Positions 52,354 to 62,351 are shown, numbered from the stretch's first letter. The stretch is DNA of 64,000 nucleotides from Mesorhizobium loti (GCA_014189435.1 CP050293.1:6081001-6145000); one strand, 5' to 3'. A program made the numbers and translations. Notes: generated by a model from the letters alone, not told the origin.

Positions 52354-52850
52354 CAGTAGTAAATCCCCGAGGAAGGCGCCGCATATGGCGTCGGGTTCCA
52401 GTCCTTCGCGAACGAGCCCACGCCATCCATCAGAGTACCGGCGGCGCCGAAATAGGAGCCGGTTTGCGCGGCTTTGCCTTCCATGCGCGCAGAGGCGGCT
52501 TGAGCCCGCCTGCCCTTCGCCCGCTCTTCGCCGCCGTAGCGGATCATGCCTTCGTTGACCGTGCCTTGCGTGATGACATCGCCGGCCAGATCCTGCACCG
52601 TTTCATCGAGCGCCCCGAGGCCGGAGGCGCCCGCCACAGCCTGTTGACGCGAGATAACGAAGTTCTTCTCCTTCTTGGCGCGTTCCGCCTCGCGTTGGGC
52701 CGCCGCAGTCTCTTCCTTGGCCTGTTGATCGAGCTGCGCAGCCTGAAAGTCGGCAGCGCTCTTCTGCGCCGCGCCAGCCGCCAGTGTACCGGCCGCAGAA
52801 ACAGCGGTGCCGACCAGGCCGAGGATCGCGCTTAGTCCGAAGTCTGCCAT
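52353..52850 (-). CDS. Internal virion protein, gp14-like
   Basis: 165 residues from the ATG at 52850 ([20 protein letters not shown]). A hydrophobic N terminus is followed by a coiled-coil ([20 protein letters not shown]) and the pattern [20 protein letters not shown], then [20 protein letters not shown], which is usual for the small ejection protein of T7-like phages. It overlaps the gene upstream and the gp15-like gene downstream. Confidence 0.75.
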   Translation of the reverse strand: MADFGLSAILGLVGTAVSAAGTLAAGAAQKSAADFQAAQLDQQAKEETAAAQREAERAKKEKNFVISRQQAVAGASGLGALDETVQDLAGDVITQGTVNEGMIRYGGEERAKGRRAQAASARMEGKAAQTGSYFGAAGTLMDGVGSFAKDWNPTPYAAPSSGIYY

Positions 52851-53191
52851 GTCCACACATCCCCATCGTCAGGCTTGAAACCAAGCCGCGAGAGCCATTT
52901 CGCCGAGGTCTTTTCGTCAGGATCGCAGAGCGCGATTATCCGCTTGTGCCGCGCCTTCGCGTCATTCAGCAGGGAAAGCGCGGTACGGTGGATGGCGTGG
53001 CGATAGGGCCGCGCCTCTTCCTTCAGCGAGCAGAACGCAATCACGTTGCCGCGTGAGAACCAGAAGCCGGCCACCGCAGCCAGCTTGCCGTCGACTATGC
53101 CGGCAATGCCGCGCACCGTTGGACCGGCGCCCCTGTCGCCATACCATTCGGTCAGGTGCTCCCGCGTGAGCGGCACGACTTCGTGAGCCAT
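52832..53191 (-). CDS. Phage GNAT-fold virion-associated protein (gp13 position)
   Basis: 119 residues from an ATG that shares one base with the stop of tail tube B. EVVPLTREHLTEWY, GIVDGKLAAVAGFWFS and NDAKARHKRIIALCDP with FLSRLGFKPDD-like end fit a small N-acetyltransferase fold. Such proteins sit between tail tube B and internal core genes in many podoviruses, at the place of T7 gp13. Whether it acetylates anything is unknown. Confidence 0.7.
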   Translation of the reverse strand: MAHEVVPLTREHLTEWYGDRGAGPTVRGIAGIVDGKLAAVAGFWFSRGNVIAFCSLKEEARPYRHAIHRTALSLLNDAKARHKRIIALCDPDEKTSAKWLSRLGFKPDDGDVWTWQTSD

Positions 53192-55914
53192 CAGACTTTG
53201 TCGTTTGTCTCGACTGCAACGACCGCCGCGTTGAGCACGCAGGGCTTCGGCGCGGTGGCGCGGATGCAAAGGCGGCTGTCCGGCTTCCATTCGCCAGGGA
53301 ATGCCGTTGCCGGCTCTTCGTAGTCGGTGAACATTTCATCGGTCGTGACTGGCCGGCCCTGATAGAGGCGCGGCAGCCTGTCCATGTTGGTAAAATCGCG
53401 GCCGACTTCGATGCCGTCATTGTGGACCCGGCCCATGATCAGGCCAACATAGTTCACCCGCTTGACCTGACTGAGTGCTGTACCCGCCGCAGCGGCATAG
53501 GCCAGCTTGGTCGACTTGTAGAGCGCGGTATAGGGCAGGCCGACCATGACATCAGCAGCCGTCACGGCGCTCGTCAGCGTGATTGCGCCGGCCGACACCG
53601 TGTAGGCGCCGAGATACTTCCCAGCGGCCCAGGCGACCACGCTTAGGCCGTTCAGATGCGAAAGTCCGGTCACGCTCGTTCCGGTAACGGCAGGGATGAC
53701 CACGAAGCTGTCAGCCATCTTGTTCATCGTGCCGCCGAGGCATTCCGATTCCATCGCCATCTTGTCGAGATAGCGGACGGTCGACGCGCTTACCGTGCGG
53801 CGAACCCGATAGAAGACTTGGTCTTCATCTTCACCCGGCAGCACCGAAACGCCTTCAATGAAGCCGGAGCCGCCCACCGTGAGCCTTGACCAGCACGTCA
53901 CGTCTTCGGACGGCTCATAGGTCAGCAGCACGACAGAACCATCATCGAGCCAGACGTGAGCCCGCGTGTCCGGTTGCCGTTGAATGGCCATGCCGACGAC
54001 ATTTGCCGCGCCCGTCAGATCCGGGCAAAGCAGCGTCAGGTCGCGCGGCGCGTATTCATAGGTGTTCGGGTCAAAGATCAGTTCGAAAAGCCGCTTGCCC
54101 GAGCGCTGCGCAAAGATGCCGCGACCGTCGATCTTGACCGCCGACACGCCTGCCCGAGAGCCCTGCGTTGAAGGCGCCCCGGCTTGGGCATTCTGTGGCG
54201 TTAGCGGTTCATCGAACGAGGTCGATTTGATTGAGAACTCAGCACCAGGCGTTCCGATGATCGGCCGGCTGAGAGAGAGCATGAAGTTGATGGTATCCAC
54301 CGGCCCCGAGCCGAGGGTGCGGTTGATTGGCCCGGCATCGCCTTCGAAGTCCGGGTCAAAATTCTCGTAGTCATCCGAAACGGAGAAGATGAAGCGCGAC
54401 TTGCCAGCCCAACCGAGCCGGCCCTTGTCGAAGGCCACACCGCTAGGCCAGCCCTGCCGATTGGACCAGATGCCTTCCTGCCAATTGTCAGTGTATCTGG
54501 TGTTGTTGGAGCGATCCAGCACCTCGACCACCGCTTCGGTCTGCGAATTGATGGAGAGCACCCGGCAGACGCTGTAGCCGCCACCGCCATCATAGTTGAC
54601 CGTGACGACAGCCGTTCCAGAGGTGTAGGAGCCTTCCTCAAAGCCGAGCTTGTAATAGATGATGGCGTTGTCGTCCTGGTCGTCGTTCGCAGTCGACCCG
54701 AGGTTGGCAGTAATGTCGCTGGTGCCACCGCCTGCAGAATATGGGAAACGCTTGAAGCCGCTGTCCGGGCCATCGAATGAGCGCTGCCACCGGAGCGTTC
54801 CGACCCATGTTCCTGCGATGGTATAGCTCCAGTTGCGGTCATTATATTCGCTGGTCTGGACGCCGGTCACCCGGAAGGGGTTCGTGTAAGCGCCGGCCGC
54901 GCCGAGATTGTAGGTTTGCGCGACGCCTTCATTGAACATGCGGAACAGTGCGCCGACATGCGTTGACTTGAAGAACGGCAGGTCAGAGGTCAGCGTGGTG
55001 TTGCCGTTGGTCGACGCCACCTTCAATTTCACGCGCGCCGTTCGGGCGCTGTAGAAAGGGCCGTTGTTCGGCTGGTAGAGCACCAGCGACCAGCTATCGC
55101 CCGCCCCCCTTCGTTCAATGCGCCGCTGCTGGAAACCAGTGCAGGCCAGGAAGAGCACGTCAGCCGACTGATCCCACCGAACGAACGGCAGATCGGCCGC
55201 CGCATAAGGGATATCCAGTTCCATCGTACCAGCCGAAGCGACTTGGCAGGATGCAACGATCCTGTCGATATCCAGATCCGATTGAAACTGGATGTAGAAG
55301 TCGCCGGTTGGCGTGAAGGCCAGGCTATGGGCGCCGGTTCGCAGCGCGGTCTCCGTGATGTACTCATCGCCGCCAGAGGTCGAACCGCAACGAAACGTCA
55401 CAGACCCGCGTGTCACTGCGATGTTGAGCGCATGACGAAGGCCGATGTTGCCGCCCGACACTGTGATTTGGCGTCTGCAGACAGCCAGGCCACCGACATT
55501 GACGGCATTTAGCACGAGCCCGGAGCCGCCGAAGGCCAGCACGCCGCCATTGGTCGACGCGTCTGTCCAGCTTGTCGAGGTGGCAAAGGTGCTGTTCGAT
55601 ATCGTGGTACTGACAGACACGCGCGAAATCAGCACGTCATTGATGCGAACCCGCATCTTGCCATCTGCCATTTCAATCAGAGCGGTGTCGGTTGTCGATG
55701 CAACGAACGGGATATCGATCCCAAAGGCATTGTTTCGACTGCTCCCGAGGTAGCCGAAGCCAGGGCGAAGGAACATCGAGCCGGCCGTCTTCGGCAACCA
55801 GTTTTCCATTATTTCCGCAGACAGGCGGATGCGATCGACATCAACCCGCGTCAGCGCAGAACTGGAAACCAGCCCCCGGTTGAAGGCCAGCAGAGGCGCA
55901 TTGGTTTTTGCCAT
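53191..55914 (-). CDS. Tail tubular protein B (gp12-like nozzle)
   Basis: 907 residues. The N terminus FNRGLVSSSALTRVDVDRIR and ENWLPKTAGSMFLRPGFGYL is the standard beginning of podoviral tail tube B proteins, followed by beta-rich propeller-like repeats (LPFVRWDQSADVLFLACTGF, GQGWPSGVAFDKGRLGW-like segment) and FSIKSTSFDEPLTPQNAQ. It forms the tail nozzle below tail tube A, from which the ejection proteins and DNA leave. Confidence 0.88.
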   Translation of the reverse strand: MAKTNAPLLAFNRGLVSSSALTRVDVDRIRLSAEIMENWLPKTAGSMFLRPGFGYLGSSRNNAFGIDIPFVASTTDTALIEMADGKMRVRINDVLISRVSVSTTISNSTFATSTSWTDASTNGGVLAFGGSGLVLNAVNVGGLAVCRRQITVSGGNIGLRHALNIAVTRGSVTFRCGSTSGGDEYITETALRTGAHSLAFTPTGDFYIQFQSDLDIDRIVASCQVASAGTMELDIPYAAADLPFVRWDQSADVLFLACTGFQQRRIERRGAGDSWSLVLYQPNNGPFYSARTARVKLKVASTNGNTTLTSDLPFFKSTHVGALFRMFNEGVAQTYNLGAAGAYTNPFRVTGVQTSEYNDRNWSYTIAGTWVGTLRWQRSFDGPDSGFKRFPYSAGGGTSDITANLGSTANDDQDDNAIIYYKLGFEEGSYTSGTAVVTVNYDGGGGYSVCRVLSINSQTEAVVEVLDRSNNTRYTDNWQEGIWSNRQGWPSGVAFDKGRLGWAGKSRFIFSVSDDYENFDPDFEGDAGPINRTLGSGPVDTINFMLSLSRPIIGTPGAEFSIKSTSFDEPLTPQNAQAGAPSTQGSRAGVSAVKIDGRGIFAQRSGKRLFELIFDPNTYEYAPRDLTLLCPDLTGAANVVGMAIQRQPDTRAHVWLDDGSVVLLTYEPSEDVTCWSRLTVGGSGFIEGVSVLPGEDEDQVFYRVRRTVSASTVRYLDKMAMESECLGGTMNKMADSFVVIPAVTGTSVTGLSHLNGLSVVAWAAGKYLGAYTVSAGAITLTSAVTAADVMVGLPYTALYKSTKLAYAAAAGTALSQVKRVNYVGLIMGRVHNDGIEVGRDFTNMDRLPRLYQGRPVTTDEMFTDYEEPATAFPGEWKPDSRLCIRATAPKPCVLNAAVVAVETNDKV

Positions 55915-56540
55915 CAGCGGAGCCCGGACGGCCTGCCGCGCGAGGAAGAGCCACGGCTTTGCACCAGCCGGCCAGGAGGTGGGTATCTGGTTACCGCCTC
56001 ATTCATGGCATCGGTGTTCGAAGCCTTGTATTTGGCCTTGTCCCTCGCCTTGTCGAGCCGGTCTTTCCGCTCAGCCGAGCCGGTCACTTCCTCACAGGTC
56101 GCAAAGGCAAGGCACGTCTCGACATAATCGACAAAGGTTTGAGGCCACAGACCGAGATCCATCCCATAGTCTTGGTCGTTCGAGATGTAGCGGAAATAGA
56201 TCACCGACATATCGGCCAGCACGCGGCTGGCGCGGTCATCGTAGTCAAGCAGCGGCACCTTCCCGTAAGGGTCGCTTGTCACGCCTGCCGTGCGTATCCA
56301 GTCGTCCGGCTTGTCGAAAACATACTGATAGCCGAACGAAGTCCCAACCGAAGGCGTCGCTTCGAGCTGCACGAACCGCATGGCAAAATTCCAGAAGGCA
56401 GCCTCGAGGCACGCCTTCACGGTCTTTGCATACTCGGCATCGAGCGCACGGCGCGCTTTCCCCTCATCCGTGAGGGCGGCAAGGCGCGGCTGACCAAGCT
56501 TGATCAGGGCGCCATTGTACAGGGAAAGCTGGTCCGTCAT
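55914..56540 (-). CDS. Tail tubular protein A (gp11-like)
   Basis: 208 residues: LSLYNGALIKLGQPRLAALT, ARRALDAEYAKTVKACLEAA, WNFAMRFVQLE and RVLADMSVIYFRYISNDQDY are typical of the tail tube A/gatekeeper family. It connects portal and nozzle. It sits directly upstream of tail tube B with one-base overlap. Confidence 0.9.
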   Translation of the reverse strand: MTDQLSLYNGALIKLGQPRLAALTDEGKARRALDAEYAKTVKACLEAAFWNFAMRFVQLEATPSVGTSFGYQYVFDKPDDWIRTAGVTSDPYGKVPLLDYDDRASRVLADMSVIYFRYISNDQDYGMDLGLWPQTFVDYVETCLAFATCEEVTGSAERKDRLDKARDKAKYKASNTDAMNEAVTRYPPPGRLVQSRGSSSRGRPSGLR

Positions 56541-56544
56541 CGGA

Positions 56545-56973
56545 TCAAGCCGCCTTCAGGTTTTCCGCGATCCAGGCGACGCCGGCTTCTTTCGTTTCTA
56601 GCATATCGGCGAGGACCGTCTTGTCCTTCGTGCGGATGACACGCCAGCCGCCGTTCGGGCCGCCCCAGCGCACTTCATGTTCCGAAGGCTTGGCAAGGGT
56701 CGTCTCATTGGTGAGCGGCACAGGCCCGCTCGTATAGGCCACACGAGCGCCGCCGGCCGCACCCTTGCCGACTTCGAGGACCATCACTTCGCCGAACCAT
56801 GCCTTGTCGAAGCCGACAACTTCGATGATGTCATCAGCCCGGAGCTGCGGACCGACATGGACCCAGAAGGCCGGGTCGAGAAGGTCTTCAGCCTTTGTGT
56901 TGGCGTAGAGAGACACGCGGTAGACAGTGCGCTTGCTTTCGGCCAGCAGCAGGCCATTGACGTTCAGGGGCAT
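56545..56973 (-). CDS. Hypothetical virion protein
   Basis: 142 residues, beta-rich (MPLNVNGLLLAESKRTVYRV, PQLRADDIIEVVGFDKAWFG, WGGPNGGWRVIRTKDKTVLA). No known domain was recognised. It lies between the tail tube genes and a possible decoration protein, so a minor head or tail role is likely. Confidence 0.65.
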   Translation of the reverse strand: MPLNVNGLLLAESKRTVYRVSLYANTKAEDLLDPAFWVHVGPQLRADDIIEVVGFDKAWFGEVMVLEVGKGAAGGARVAYTSGPVPLTNETTLAKPSEHEVRWGGPNGGWRVIRTKDKTVLADMLETKEAGVAWIAENLKAA

Positions 56974-56993
56974 GGCTCGTTCCTTTCGGTTGA

Positions 56994-57770
56994 TTACGCG
57001 TAGATGACATTCAGCCCGAGCACGTCGCCGGCAGCGATGGCGGTAGTGTCTGCATCAGCTGCAAGAGCCGTGATGGCGTAGGAAATGCCGGTGGCGAAGA
57101 ACATGCCGCCAAGATCGAAGTTGAAGGCCTGGGAGGCAAAGAGCGGGATGGTGAGAACGGGCGTGTCTGTGCCTACTGTCGGCGCCGTGGCCTTGTTGTA
57201 GATTTTAAGGAAGCAATTGGCCGCCGTGGCCTTCAGGCCGACCACTTTCAGCAAATCCCCAGCCGATGCTTTCGCGACCGTGGCGTTGGTTGTGGCTGCC
57301 GACGACACGATGCGAGAGGCGGCATTTGGCTTGCGCTGCCGATCCCATGTCGTGCCGTTGAAGGTATACCCAGCCGTTGCCAGTGGTCGCAGCAACACAG
57401 CACTGGCGCCAGGGTTCCCCATGGACGTCAGGTTGGCGTTGACCACGGCATCGGCGCCGGCAACGATTGGCGCGGTGTTGAACGTGCGCAAGTTGCCGTT
57501 GACATCCGATTGGGCGTCGGCGCGCTGGCCTGTGACGATAGTTGGCTGCGTCGTGTTGTAGATGCCGCCGACTTTGACCGGCGCGCCTGCGTCAGCAACA
57601 CCGGACGCCACATTTCCGACCACGGCGGACGGAGCCGCAGCCGTACCACCGCCCGACATGAACAGCGGATGCGTCGCGTCGATCGGGTTGCCAAGAGCGT
57701 CAACAAGGAGGACAGGCTTGACTTTGGTCGAACTCGGATCGCCGACCACAAGGGGAAGAGCTTCGGCCAT
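56994..57770 (-). CDS. Hypothetical structural protein
   Basis: 258 residues rich in Ala, Thr and Gly with beta-strand patterns (KVKPVLLVDALGNPIDATHP, DLLKVVGLKATAANCFLKIY, DVLGLNVIYA). The layout recalls phage decoration or head-fibre proteins, but no specific family was recognised. RBS and spacing are good. Confidence 0.6.
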   Translation of the reverse strand: MAEALPLVVGDPSSTKVKPVLLVDALGNPIDATHPLFMSGGGTAAAPSAVVGNVASGVADAGAPVKVGGIYNTTQPTIVTGQRADAQSDVNGNLRTFNTAPIVAGADAVVNANLTSMGNPGASAVLLRPLATAGYTFNGTTWDRQRKPNAASRIVSSAATTNATVAKASAGDLLKVVGLKATAANCFLKIYNKATAPTVGTDTPVLTIPLFASQAFNFDLGGMFFATGISYAITALAADADTTAIAAGDVLGLNVIYA

Positions 57771-57831
57771 CGCCGGTTCCTTTCGATGAAAGAGAAAGGG
57801 CGGGAAGCCGAAGCCGCCCGCCCATGTCGCC

Positions 57832-58107
57832 TTAGTCGGTGTCGGTGGTGCCGACAGCGAGACCGTCAGTCAGATCGACGCCGGCCGAAGTAGCCAGGTT
57901 GACCGTGTGGATGGTCGTGGCGTTCGAGCTGTCCGTGTCGGTGACGAAGACGATATCATTCGCCCTCATGCCGAGCTGCCAGCCGTTCGTGAAGTAGTTG
58001 TTGACCCGGACCAGAGAGGCCGCGTCGACCGATTCATACTTCCAGATACGGAAGCCAGCGATGCCCTGAGAGATCAGGACCGGAGGGTTGGTAGTTGCGT
58101 AAGCCAT
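57832..58107 (-). CDS. Small head-associated protein
   Basis: 91 residues (LISQGIAGFRIWKYESVDAA, GMRANDIVFVTDTDSSNATT). It follows the capsid gene by 15 nt and is probably a minor capsid or decoration protein; no family was recognised. Confidence 0.65.
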   Translation of the reverse strand: MAYATTNPPVLISQGIAGFRIWKYESVDAASLVRVNNYFTNGWQLGMRANDIVFVTDTDSSNATTIHTVNLATSAGVDLTDGLAVGTTDTD

Positions 58108-58122
58108 TGTGTCAGCCCTCCT

Positions 58123-58965
58123 TTAGACGCCGACGATGGCAGAGCCATCATGGTTCATGACAACGACGCCGCTGTTCTGCAGCAGCTTCGAACCCATGAA
58201 GGCGGAGGCGCGAGCCCAGGAATAACCCTGCTCTTCGTCATAGCCGACCTTGGATTCGAGGTTTTCAGTGTCCGCCGCGTGGCCGATGGCCGAGCGATGG
58301 TAGAGGAACGCCTTTTCGGCATTCGTGCCGACGCCCGGAAGCGTCGGATGCACCAGCCAGTTGACGCCCGCCCAGCGCATGACGCGCTTGATAGGACCGC
58401 CGGCCAGCGGCTGCACGTCGACGTAATCGCGAGACGTGAAAGTCGCATCGCGCATGAAGTACGTCAGCATTGCGGGAGTGATGAGCCCCCACATGTTTTC
58501 GATTTCCTGGATTGGCACGGCTGCCAGGCCCAAGATGCCGATTGCCTTGGTGACGAGGGTAAGCGAGCCGGTCACAGCGGCGCCGGTGTCAACGGTGCCG
58601 TTCGCCAACTCGGTGATGATGTCCGCGTCAACCTTGCGGTTCATCACCTTGAGCGAAGTGTCCTGCATGATGCGCTTCTGGTCGCCCTGGGAAGCGAAGA
58701 TGTTGAAGTCGGTCTTGCGCACCAGGTCGTGCCATTCCACCAGCGTTGCGGTGTTCTGGGTCAGGTTGTCGCCACGTGCCGTGATCAGGCCGTTGACGCC
58801 ACGCGTGCGAGCTTCCGCGCCGCCACTGTCGGCCACGAGGAATATGGCTTCGTTACCCTTGCGCACGAACTCGGTCGTGCAAGACATGCGCAGCGGGCTT
58901 TCACCGGCTTCGAAACCGGCGATGTATTCCTGTCGATACTGTTTCTGGAATGCCGTGTCGGCCAT
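58123..58965 (-). CDS. Major capsid protein
   Basis: 280 residues. FQKQYRQEYIAGFEAGESPL, ARTRGVNGLITARGDNL, DLVRKTDFNIFASQGDQKRI and KVDADIITELANG match the phage capsid family with HK97 fold found in many alphaproteobacterial podoviruses; the C-terminal part shows SRDYVDVQPLAGGPIKR and WLVHPTLPGVGTNAEK. It lies directly downstream of the scaffold gene, the expected order. Confidence 0.85.
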   Translation of the reverse strand: MADTAFQKQYRQEYIAGFEAGESPLRMSCTTEFVRKGNEAIFLVADSGGAEARTRGVNGLITARGDNLTQNTATLVEWHDLVRKTDFNIFASQGDQKRIMQDTSLKVMNRKVDADIITELANGTVDTGAAVTGSLTLVTKAIGILGLAAVPIQEIENMWGLITPAMLTYFMRDATFTSRDYVDVQPLAGGPIKRVMRWAGVNWLVHPTLPGVGTNAEKAFLYHRSAIGHAADTENLESKVGYDEEQGYSWARASAFMGSKLLQNSGVVVMNHDGSAIVGV

Positions 58966-59148
58966 GGTCCAGATTCCTTCTAATGAGGGATCGGGAGCCG
59001 TAGGCAGGTTGTCCGCAGGCCAGGGTCGCGGGTTGTCCGGGTTGAACCGGAGCCGCTAGACCGCCCTTCGGCGCTGATTACGTGCTGGTTTGGGTAGAGC
59101 CGCTATGGACGGAGCCGCGTGGCGGGTTGGCCGTCTTCGAGCGGGATA

Positions 59149-60132
59149 TCAGGCCTTGAGCTTGTCGCGGGCCGTGATCAGTTGGCGATAGCGCTCTTGC
59201 GCTTTCGTATCCTTGTGCCAGGCGGCGCGCTCGGTCTTCATGCGCTTTTCCATCGAGGCAATTTCAGCGTGGAGGCCTTCCGCCGACGAGCCGCCGGCCG
59301 GCACTATGGTCGCCATCGGGTTTTCGGCGACCGCCTTTGCAGCGAAGAACCGCAGCACATCGGGATGATTGCCAATCTTGGACCCGTCAGCCAGCCGGCC
59401 GCCCATCAGATTGTCGAAAAGCGCGGGCTGGACGTTCTCAAAATAGGGTCGCATCGCGGCAAAGTTGCCGTCGAAGTCGCCGCCCCATTCCTTTTTCAGA
59501 TCGGCCGCCGCCTGCTTCTTGAAATCAGCGTCCCTAGTCGCCTGCTGGAACTGCTGTTCCTCCTGCAGCGCATAGTATTCATCGACCATTTCGGCCATGT
59601 CGGTCGGAGCGATGCCCTTCTTGATGGCGCGTTCGGCGAAGGCAGCGACGATCGGCTTGTCATCGTCGCCGATCACCCGCTTGTCGGGCAGGACAATGGC
59701 CTTGACGAAATCATCGACGGCTTCAGGAATGTTGTTCGACTTGCGATAGGCCGCCCACTCTTCATCGGTCGCCTTGTCGCCGGGCTTGCCCTTCGGCTTC
59801 AGCCCTTCAGAAATCTTGCGCTGTGCCTCTTCCTGCGCCTGGAGCAGCGCTTCAGGCGAGGTGAAGCGCTTGAGCATGGCGAGTTTCTTTTCATCGCCCT
59901 TCGCCATCTTGTCGCGCCAGTCTTTGCCGAACGTCCCTTCCTCTTCGGTAGCGACCGGCGCTTCCTTTGCAGGCGCAGCAGCCGGAGCGGCAGCAGCAGG
60001 CGCAGGCGTGGCGTCAGGAGCGGCTTTCGCCGGTTCAGTAGTCACAGCGGCGGCAGGCGTGGCTACCGCTGCAGCAGCACCCGGAGCGGGGTTTTCGGCC
60101 GTAGCCGCGCCCGCAAGAGTGTCATCGGACAT
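59149..60132 (-). CDS. Capsid scaffold protein
   Basis: 327 residues. The first 70 or so are Ala/Pro rich and disordered, followed by charged helices (KGDEKKLAMLKRFTSPEALL, QAQEEAQRKISEGLKPKGKP) and a C-terminal coiled coil (EIASMEKRMKTERAAWHKDT). This composition and the place between portal and capsid are typical for scaffolds. The 183 nt before the capsid start hold no gene. Confidence 0.82.
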   Translation of the reverse strand: MSDDTLAGAATAENPAPGAAAAVATPAAAVTTEPAKAAPDATPAPAAAAPAAAPAKEAPVATEEEGTFGKDWRDKMAKGDEKKLAMLKRFTSPEALLQAQEEAQRKISEGLKPKGKPGDKATDEEWAAYRKSNNIPEAVDDFVKAIVLPDKRVIGDDDKPIVAAFAERAIKKGIAPTDMAEMVDEYYALQEEQQFQQATRDADFKKQAAADLKKEWGGDFDGNFAAMRPYFENVQPALFDNLMGGRLADGSKIGNHPDVLRFFAAKAVAENPMATIVPAGGSSAEGLHAEIASMEKRMKTERAAWHKDTKAQERYRQLITARDKLKA

Positions 60133-60430
60133 CAGTGGTTCCTTTCGGTTTCGTCAGCAAATGGATTGGCGTGTTGACCAGCTTCAGGATTTGCCGGCCG
60201 ACGCTCATGCGGCCGGTCAGGCGCGCGGTGACATCAGGCTGTCCAGGGACGAACGGCTCATCATGGGTCATCGCCGCCTTGTGGACGATCCAGGCCATGG
60301 CCCGCTTCTGTTGTCCTTCCGAGGCATTGCCGGCGGCGACCGCCTTGACGGCTTCGACATCGAGGTCATCGTAATCGGCAGGCGCCATCGGGTTGAACCG
60401 GAGCCCGCCACGCGTGGAGGGTTGCTTCAT
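60122..60430 (-). CDS. Hypothetical protein between portal and scaffold
   Basis: 102 residues (NPMAPADYDDLDVEAVKAVA, GQQKRAMAWIVHKAAMTHDE, PDVTARLTGRMSVGRQILKL). Similar small proteins next to podoviral portal genes are common. It overlaps both neighbours (4 and 11 nt), so it is translated with them. Confidence 0.7.
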   Translation of the reverse strand: MKQPSTRGGLRFNPMAPADYDDLDVEAVKAVAAGNASEGQQKRAMAWIVHKAAMTHDEPFVPGQPDVTARLTGRMSVGRQILKLVNTPIHLLTKPKGTTDVR

Positions 60431-62070
60431 GCGGCTTGCGCGCCCTGCAGAGCCCGGACCATCGGAGCGGCCTTGCCAGCGGCTTCAGCAGCCCCGCCAA
60501 CGGTCGCTTCCGTGTTCGCCGCTTGTGCAGCAGCCGCCATCTGGTCGGCCGCCGCCTTCATCATCTTGTCGTTGTTGAGCCATTCTTCCGGCCAGCCAGT
60601 GCGGCGCAGGAGGTCTTTCGCAATCGCCATGGCGTTCGGCAGCTTGGCAACCATCGGGTCGAGCGCAGCGGCTTCCTTGACCACGCCCAGGCCTTCGATA
60701 AGCTTTTGCTGCATGCCTTCGTCTTCCAGATCCTTGATCGGGCTCTTGAAAGAGAACTCCACACCGGAGCCCTTGAGCGCGTCCGGTATCTCGTTGGCTG
60801 GGAAGGCGCCGAGCGAGCGCATCACCTTGAAGGTTTCCGAGCAGAGCGGTTCGGAATATTCGATTTCCACCGGCTCAAACATCGGAATGTGCGCCCGCAT
60901 CTGTTGTTCGACCACCTTACGGATTTGATAGGCAGTCATGCCCGAGGTGTCCGGTATCTGCACCTTGTCGGTCATGAAGCCCATGCGGATGGTCTGGTCG
61001 AGACGGTCAGACATATTCTGCCCGGCAGGCAGGCCGGAGAAGTCCAGCGCCAAAGGCCGCAGCGCATCGCCCAGGCGCTCATCATACTCGCGATCGAGCC
61101 AGGTTATGCCGCCGGCGCCGAGGCCGATATCCGAGCGGACCACGTCCATTGTGGCAATCATCGGCGGGTCGATCGCCTTTTCACCGGCTTCGAGCAGGAT
61201 GCGTTCGATTGCCTGTTGCGTCCGGCTGTCGGGCAGGATGATCGAGGTGAAGACCGAGCGGGCATATTGCGAGCCCGAGACGGTGGGACCACGAGGGACG
61301 ATGTAGCCGCGATAGGTGCGGCCGATGTTTTCGAGGACTTCGCCTTCGCAGTCGGGCAGCACCCACAGCGAAATGAACTCTTGTTCGGCCCGAACCGAGA
61401 TGCCGGTATCGTAGGAAGCAGCAGGCACCAAGACATGACGGGCAGAGATTTTCTTGTAAGGGTCTTTCGCCGCGTCCCGCGTCAGCGCTTCAGGAACCTT
61501 GCCCGGAAATAGCTGCATGAGCTGGGTAATCGTCGGCTTGCAATTGCGGTGCACGTCCGAGACGTTGCCGGCATAGTCTTCCGACCATGCGCAATCGCGC
61601 AGATGCCAGTTGCGATAGAACAGGTTGCGCCGGTCAGACGTTGGCGTCACTTCGATGACAGCCTGCCCAAAGGTCAGGTGATCATGATCCCCGGCTTCGG
61701 TCGCCTTGGTGAAGCCGGCGCCGTTCCGATACATGACGGCGCGCTGCATTGTCGTGGCGTATTCCAGCCAGGACCGAGCCTCAGGCACCTTGTTGCGCCC
61801 ATCATCGAGCGATTTGACTTCGAAGAAATCGGACGGTCGCAACATCGTTCGGTAGAGGTCTGCCATGTCGCGACGATAGATGGCGGCACGAGACGAGAAC
61901 GAGCCCGAGGCATAGTCGGAGCCGATGTTGAGCGGTCCGGTGAAGTCGGCCCGGTCATAATAGAAATGCTCTGCCAGCTCCTGCCAATGGCTCAGCAGCG
62001 GCGTCTTCTCGCTGAAGAGCCGGTTGCCGTTGTCGACAATCGTTTGGACGGCGGCAGAGGTCGCGGTCAA
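60427..62070 (-). CDS. Portal (head-to-tail connector) protein, gp8-like
   Basis: 547 residues. Visible: RLFSEKTPLLSHWQELAEHF, RAAIYRRDMADLYRTMLRPS, DFFEVKSLDD, WSEDYAGNVSDVHRNCKPTI and GLGAGGITWLDREYDER; these fit the podoviral head-tail connecting family. It forms the dodecameric ring through which DNA is packaged and ejected. It overlaps neighbours on both sides. Confidence 0.9.
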   Translation of the reverse strand: MTATSAAVQTIVDNGNRLFSEKTPLLSHWQELAEHFYYDRADFTGPLNIGSDYASGSFSSRAAIYRRDMADLYRTMLRPSDFFEVKSLDDGRNKVPEARSWLEYATTMQRAVMYRNGAGFTKATEAGDHDHLTFGQAVIEVTPTSDRRNLFYRNWHLRDCAWSEDYAGNVSDVHRNCKPTITQLMQLFPGKVPEALTRDAAKDPYKKISARHVLVPAASYDTGISVRAEQEFISLWVLPDCEGEVLENIGRTYRGYIVPRGPTVSGSQYARSVFTSIILPDSRTQQAIERILLEAGEKAIDPPMIATMDVVRSDIGLGAGGITWLDREYDERLGDALRPLALDFSGLPAGQNMSDRLDQTIRMGFMTDKVQIPDTSGMTAYQIRKVVEQQMRAHIPMFEPVEIEYSEPLCSETFKVMRSLGAFPANEIPDALKGSGVEFSFKSPIKDLEDEGMQQKLIEGLGVVKEAAALDPMVAKLPNAMAIAKDLLRRTGWPEEWLNNDKMMKAAADQMAAAAQAANTEATVGGAAEAAGKAAPMVRALQGAQAA

Positions 62071-62348
62071 TGTGTCACCCCAGGGATGATCAGGTTGGTT
62101 CCGGCAGCGGCGCGAGCCATGACTTCCATGCCATGGTCGACATTGGCGTTGACCACAGCCCGCATCTTCTTGCGGTTGCCATGGCCCTTGCAGCCGCTGA
62201 CAATGGCAGCGCCAGCGCAGAAGCCGAGGATGCCGACGATTTCGTCAATCATCATCGGAGATTGCCGAGTGTGCGCCGCCACAGCATCGCCGATAGCCTG
62301 CATCAGCTTTTGATGACTGTCCGACGCGGCAGCAGAGACAAGCGCCAC
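62067..62348 (-). CDS. Hypothetical phage protein
   Basis: 93 residues, helical (DSHQKLMQAIGDAVAAHTRQ, MIDEIVGILGFCAGAAIVSG). The first ATG is 3 nt after the next upstream gene; the stop overlaps the portal start (ATGA). No domain was recognised. Confidence 0.65.
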   Translation of the reverse strand: MALVSAAASDSHQKLMQAIGDAVAAHTRQSPMMIDEIVGILGFCAGAAIVSGCKGHGNRKKMRAVVNANVDHGMEVMARAAAGTNLIIPGVTH

Positions 62349-62351
62349 GGA

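Noticed and set aside
58966..59148. A small gene or terminator between scaffold and capsid genes
   Set aside because: No frame with a good start and no stem followed by a T-run was found.
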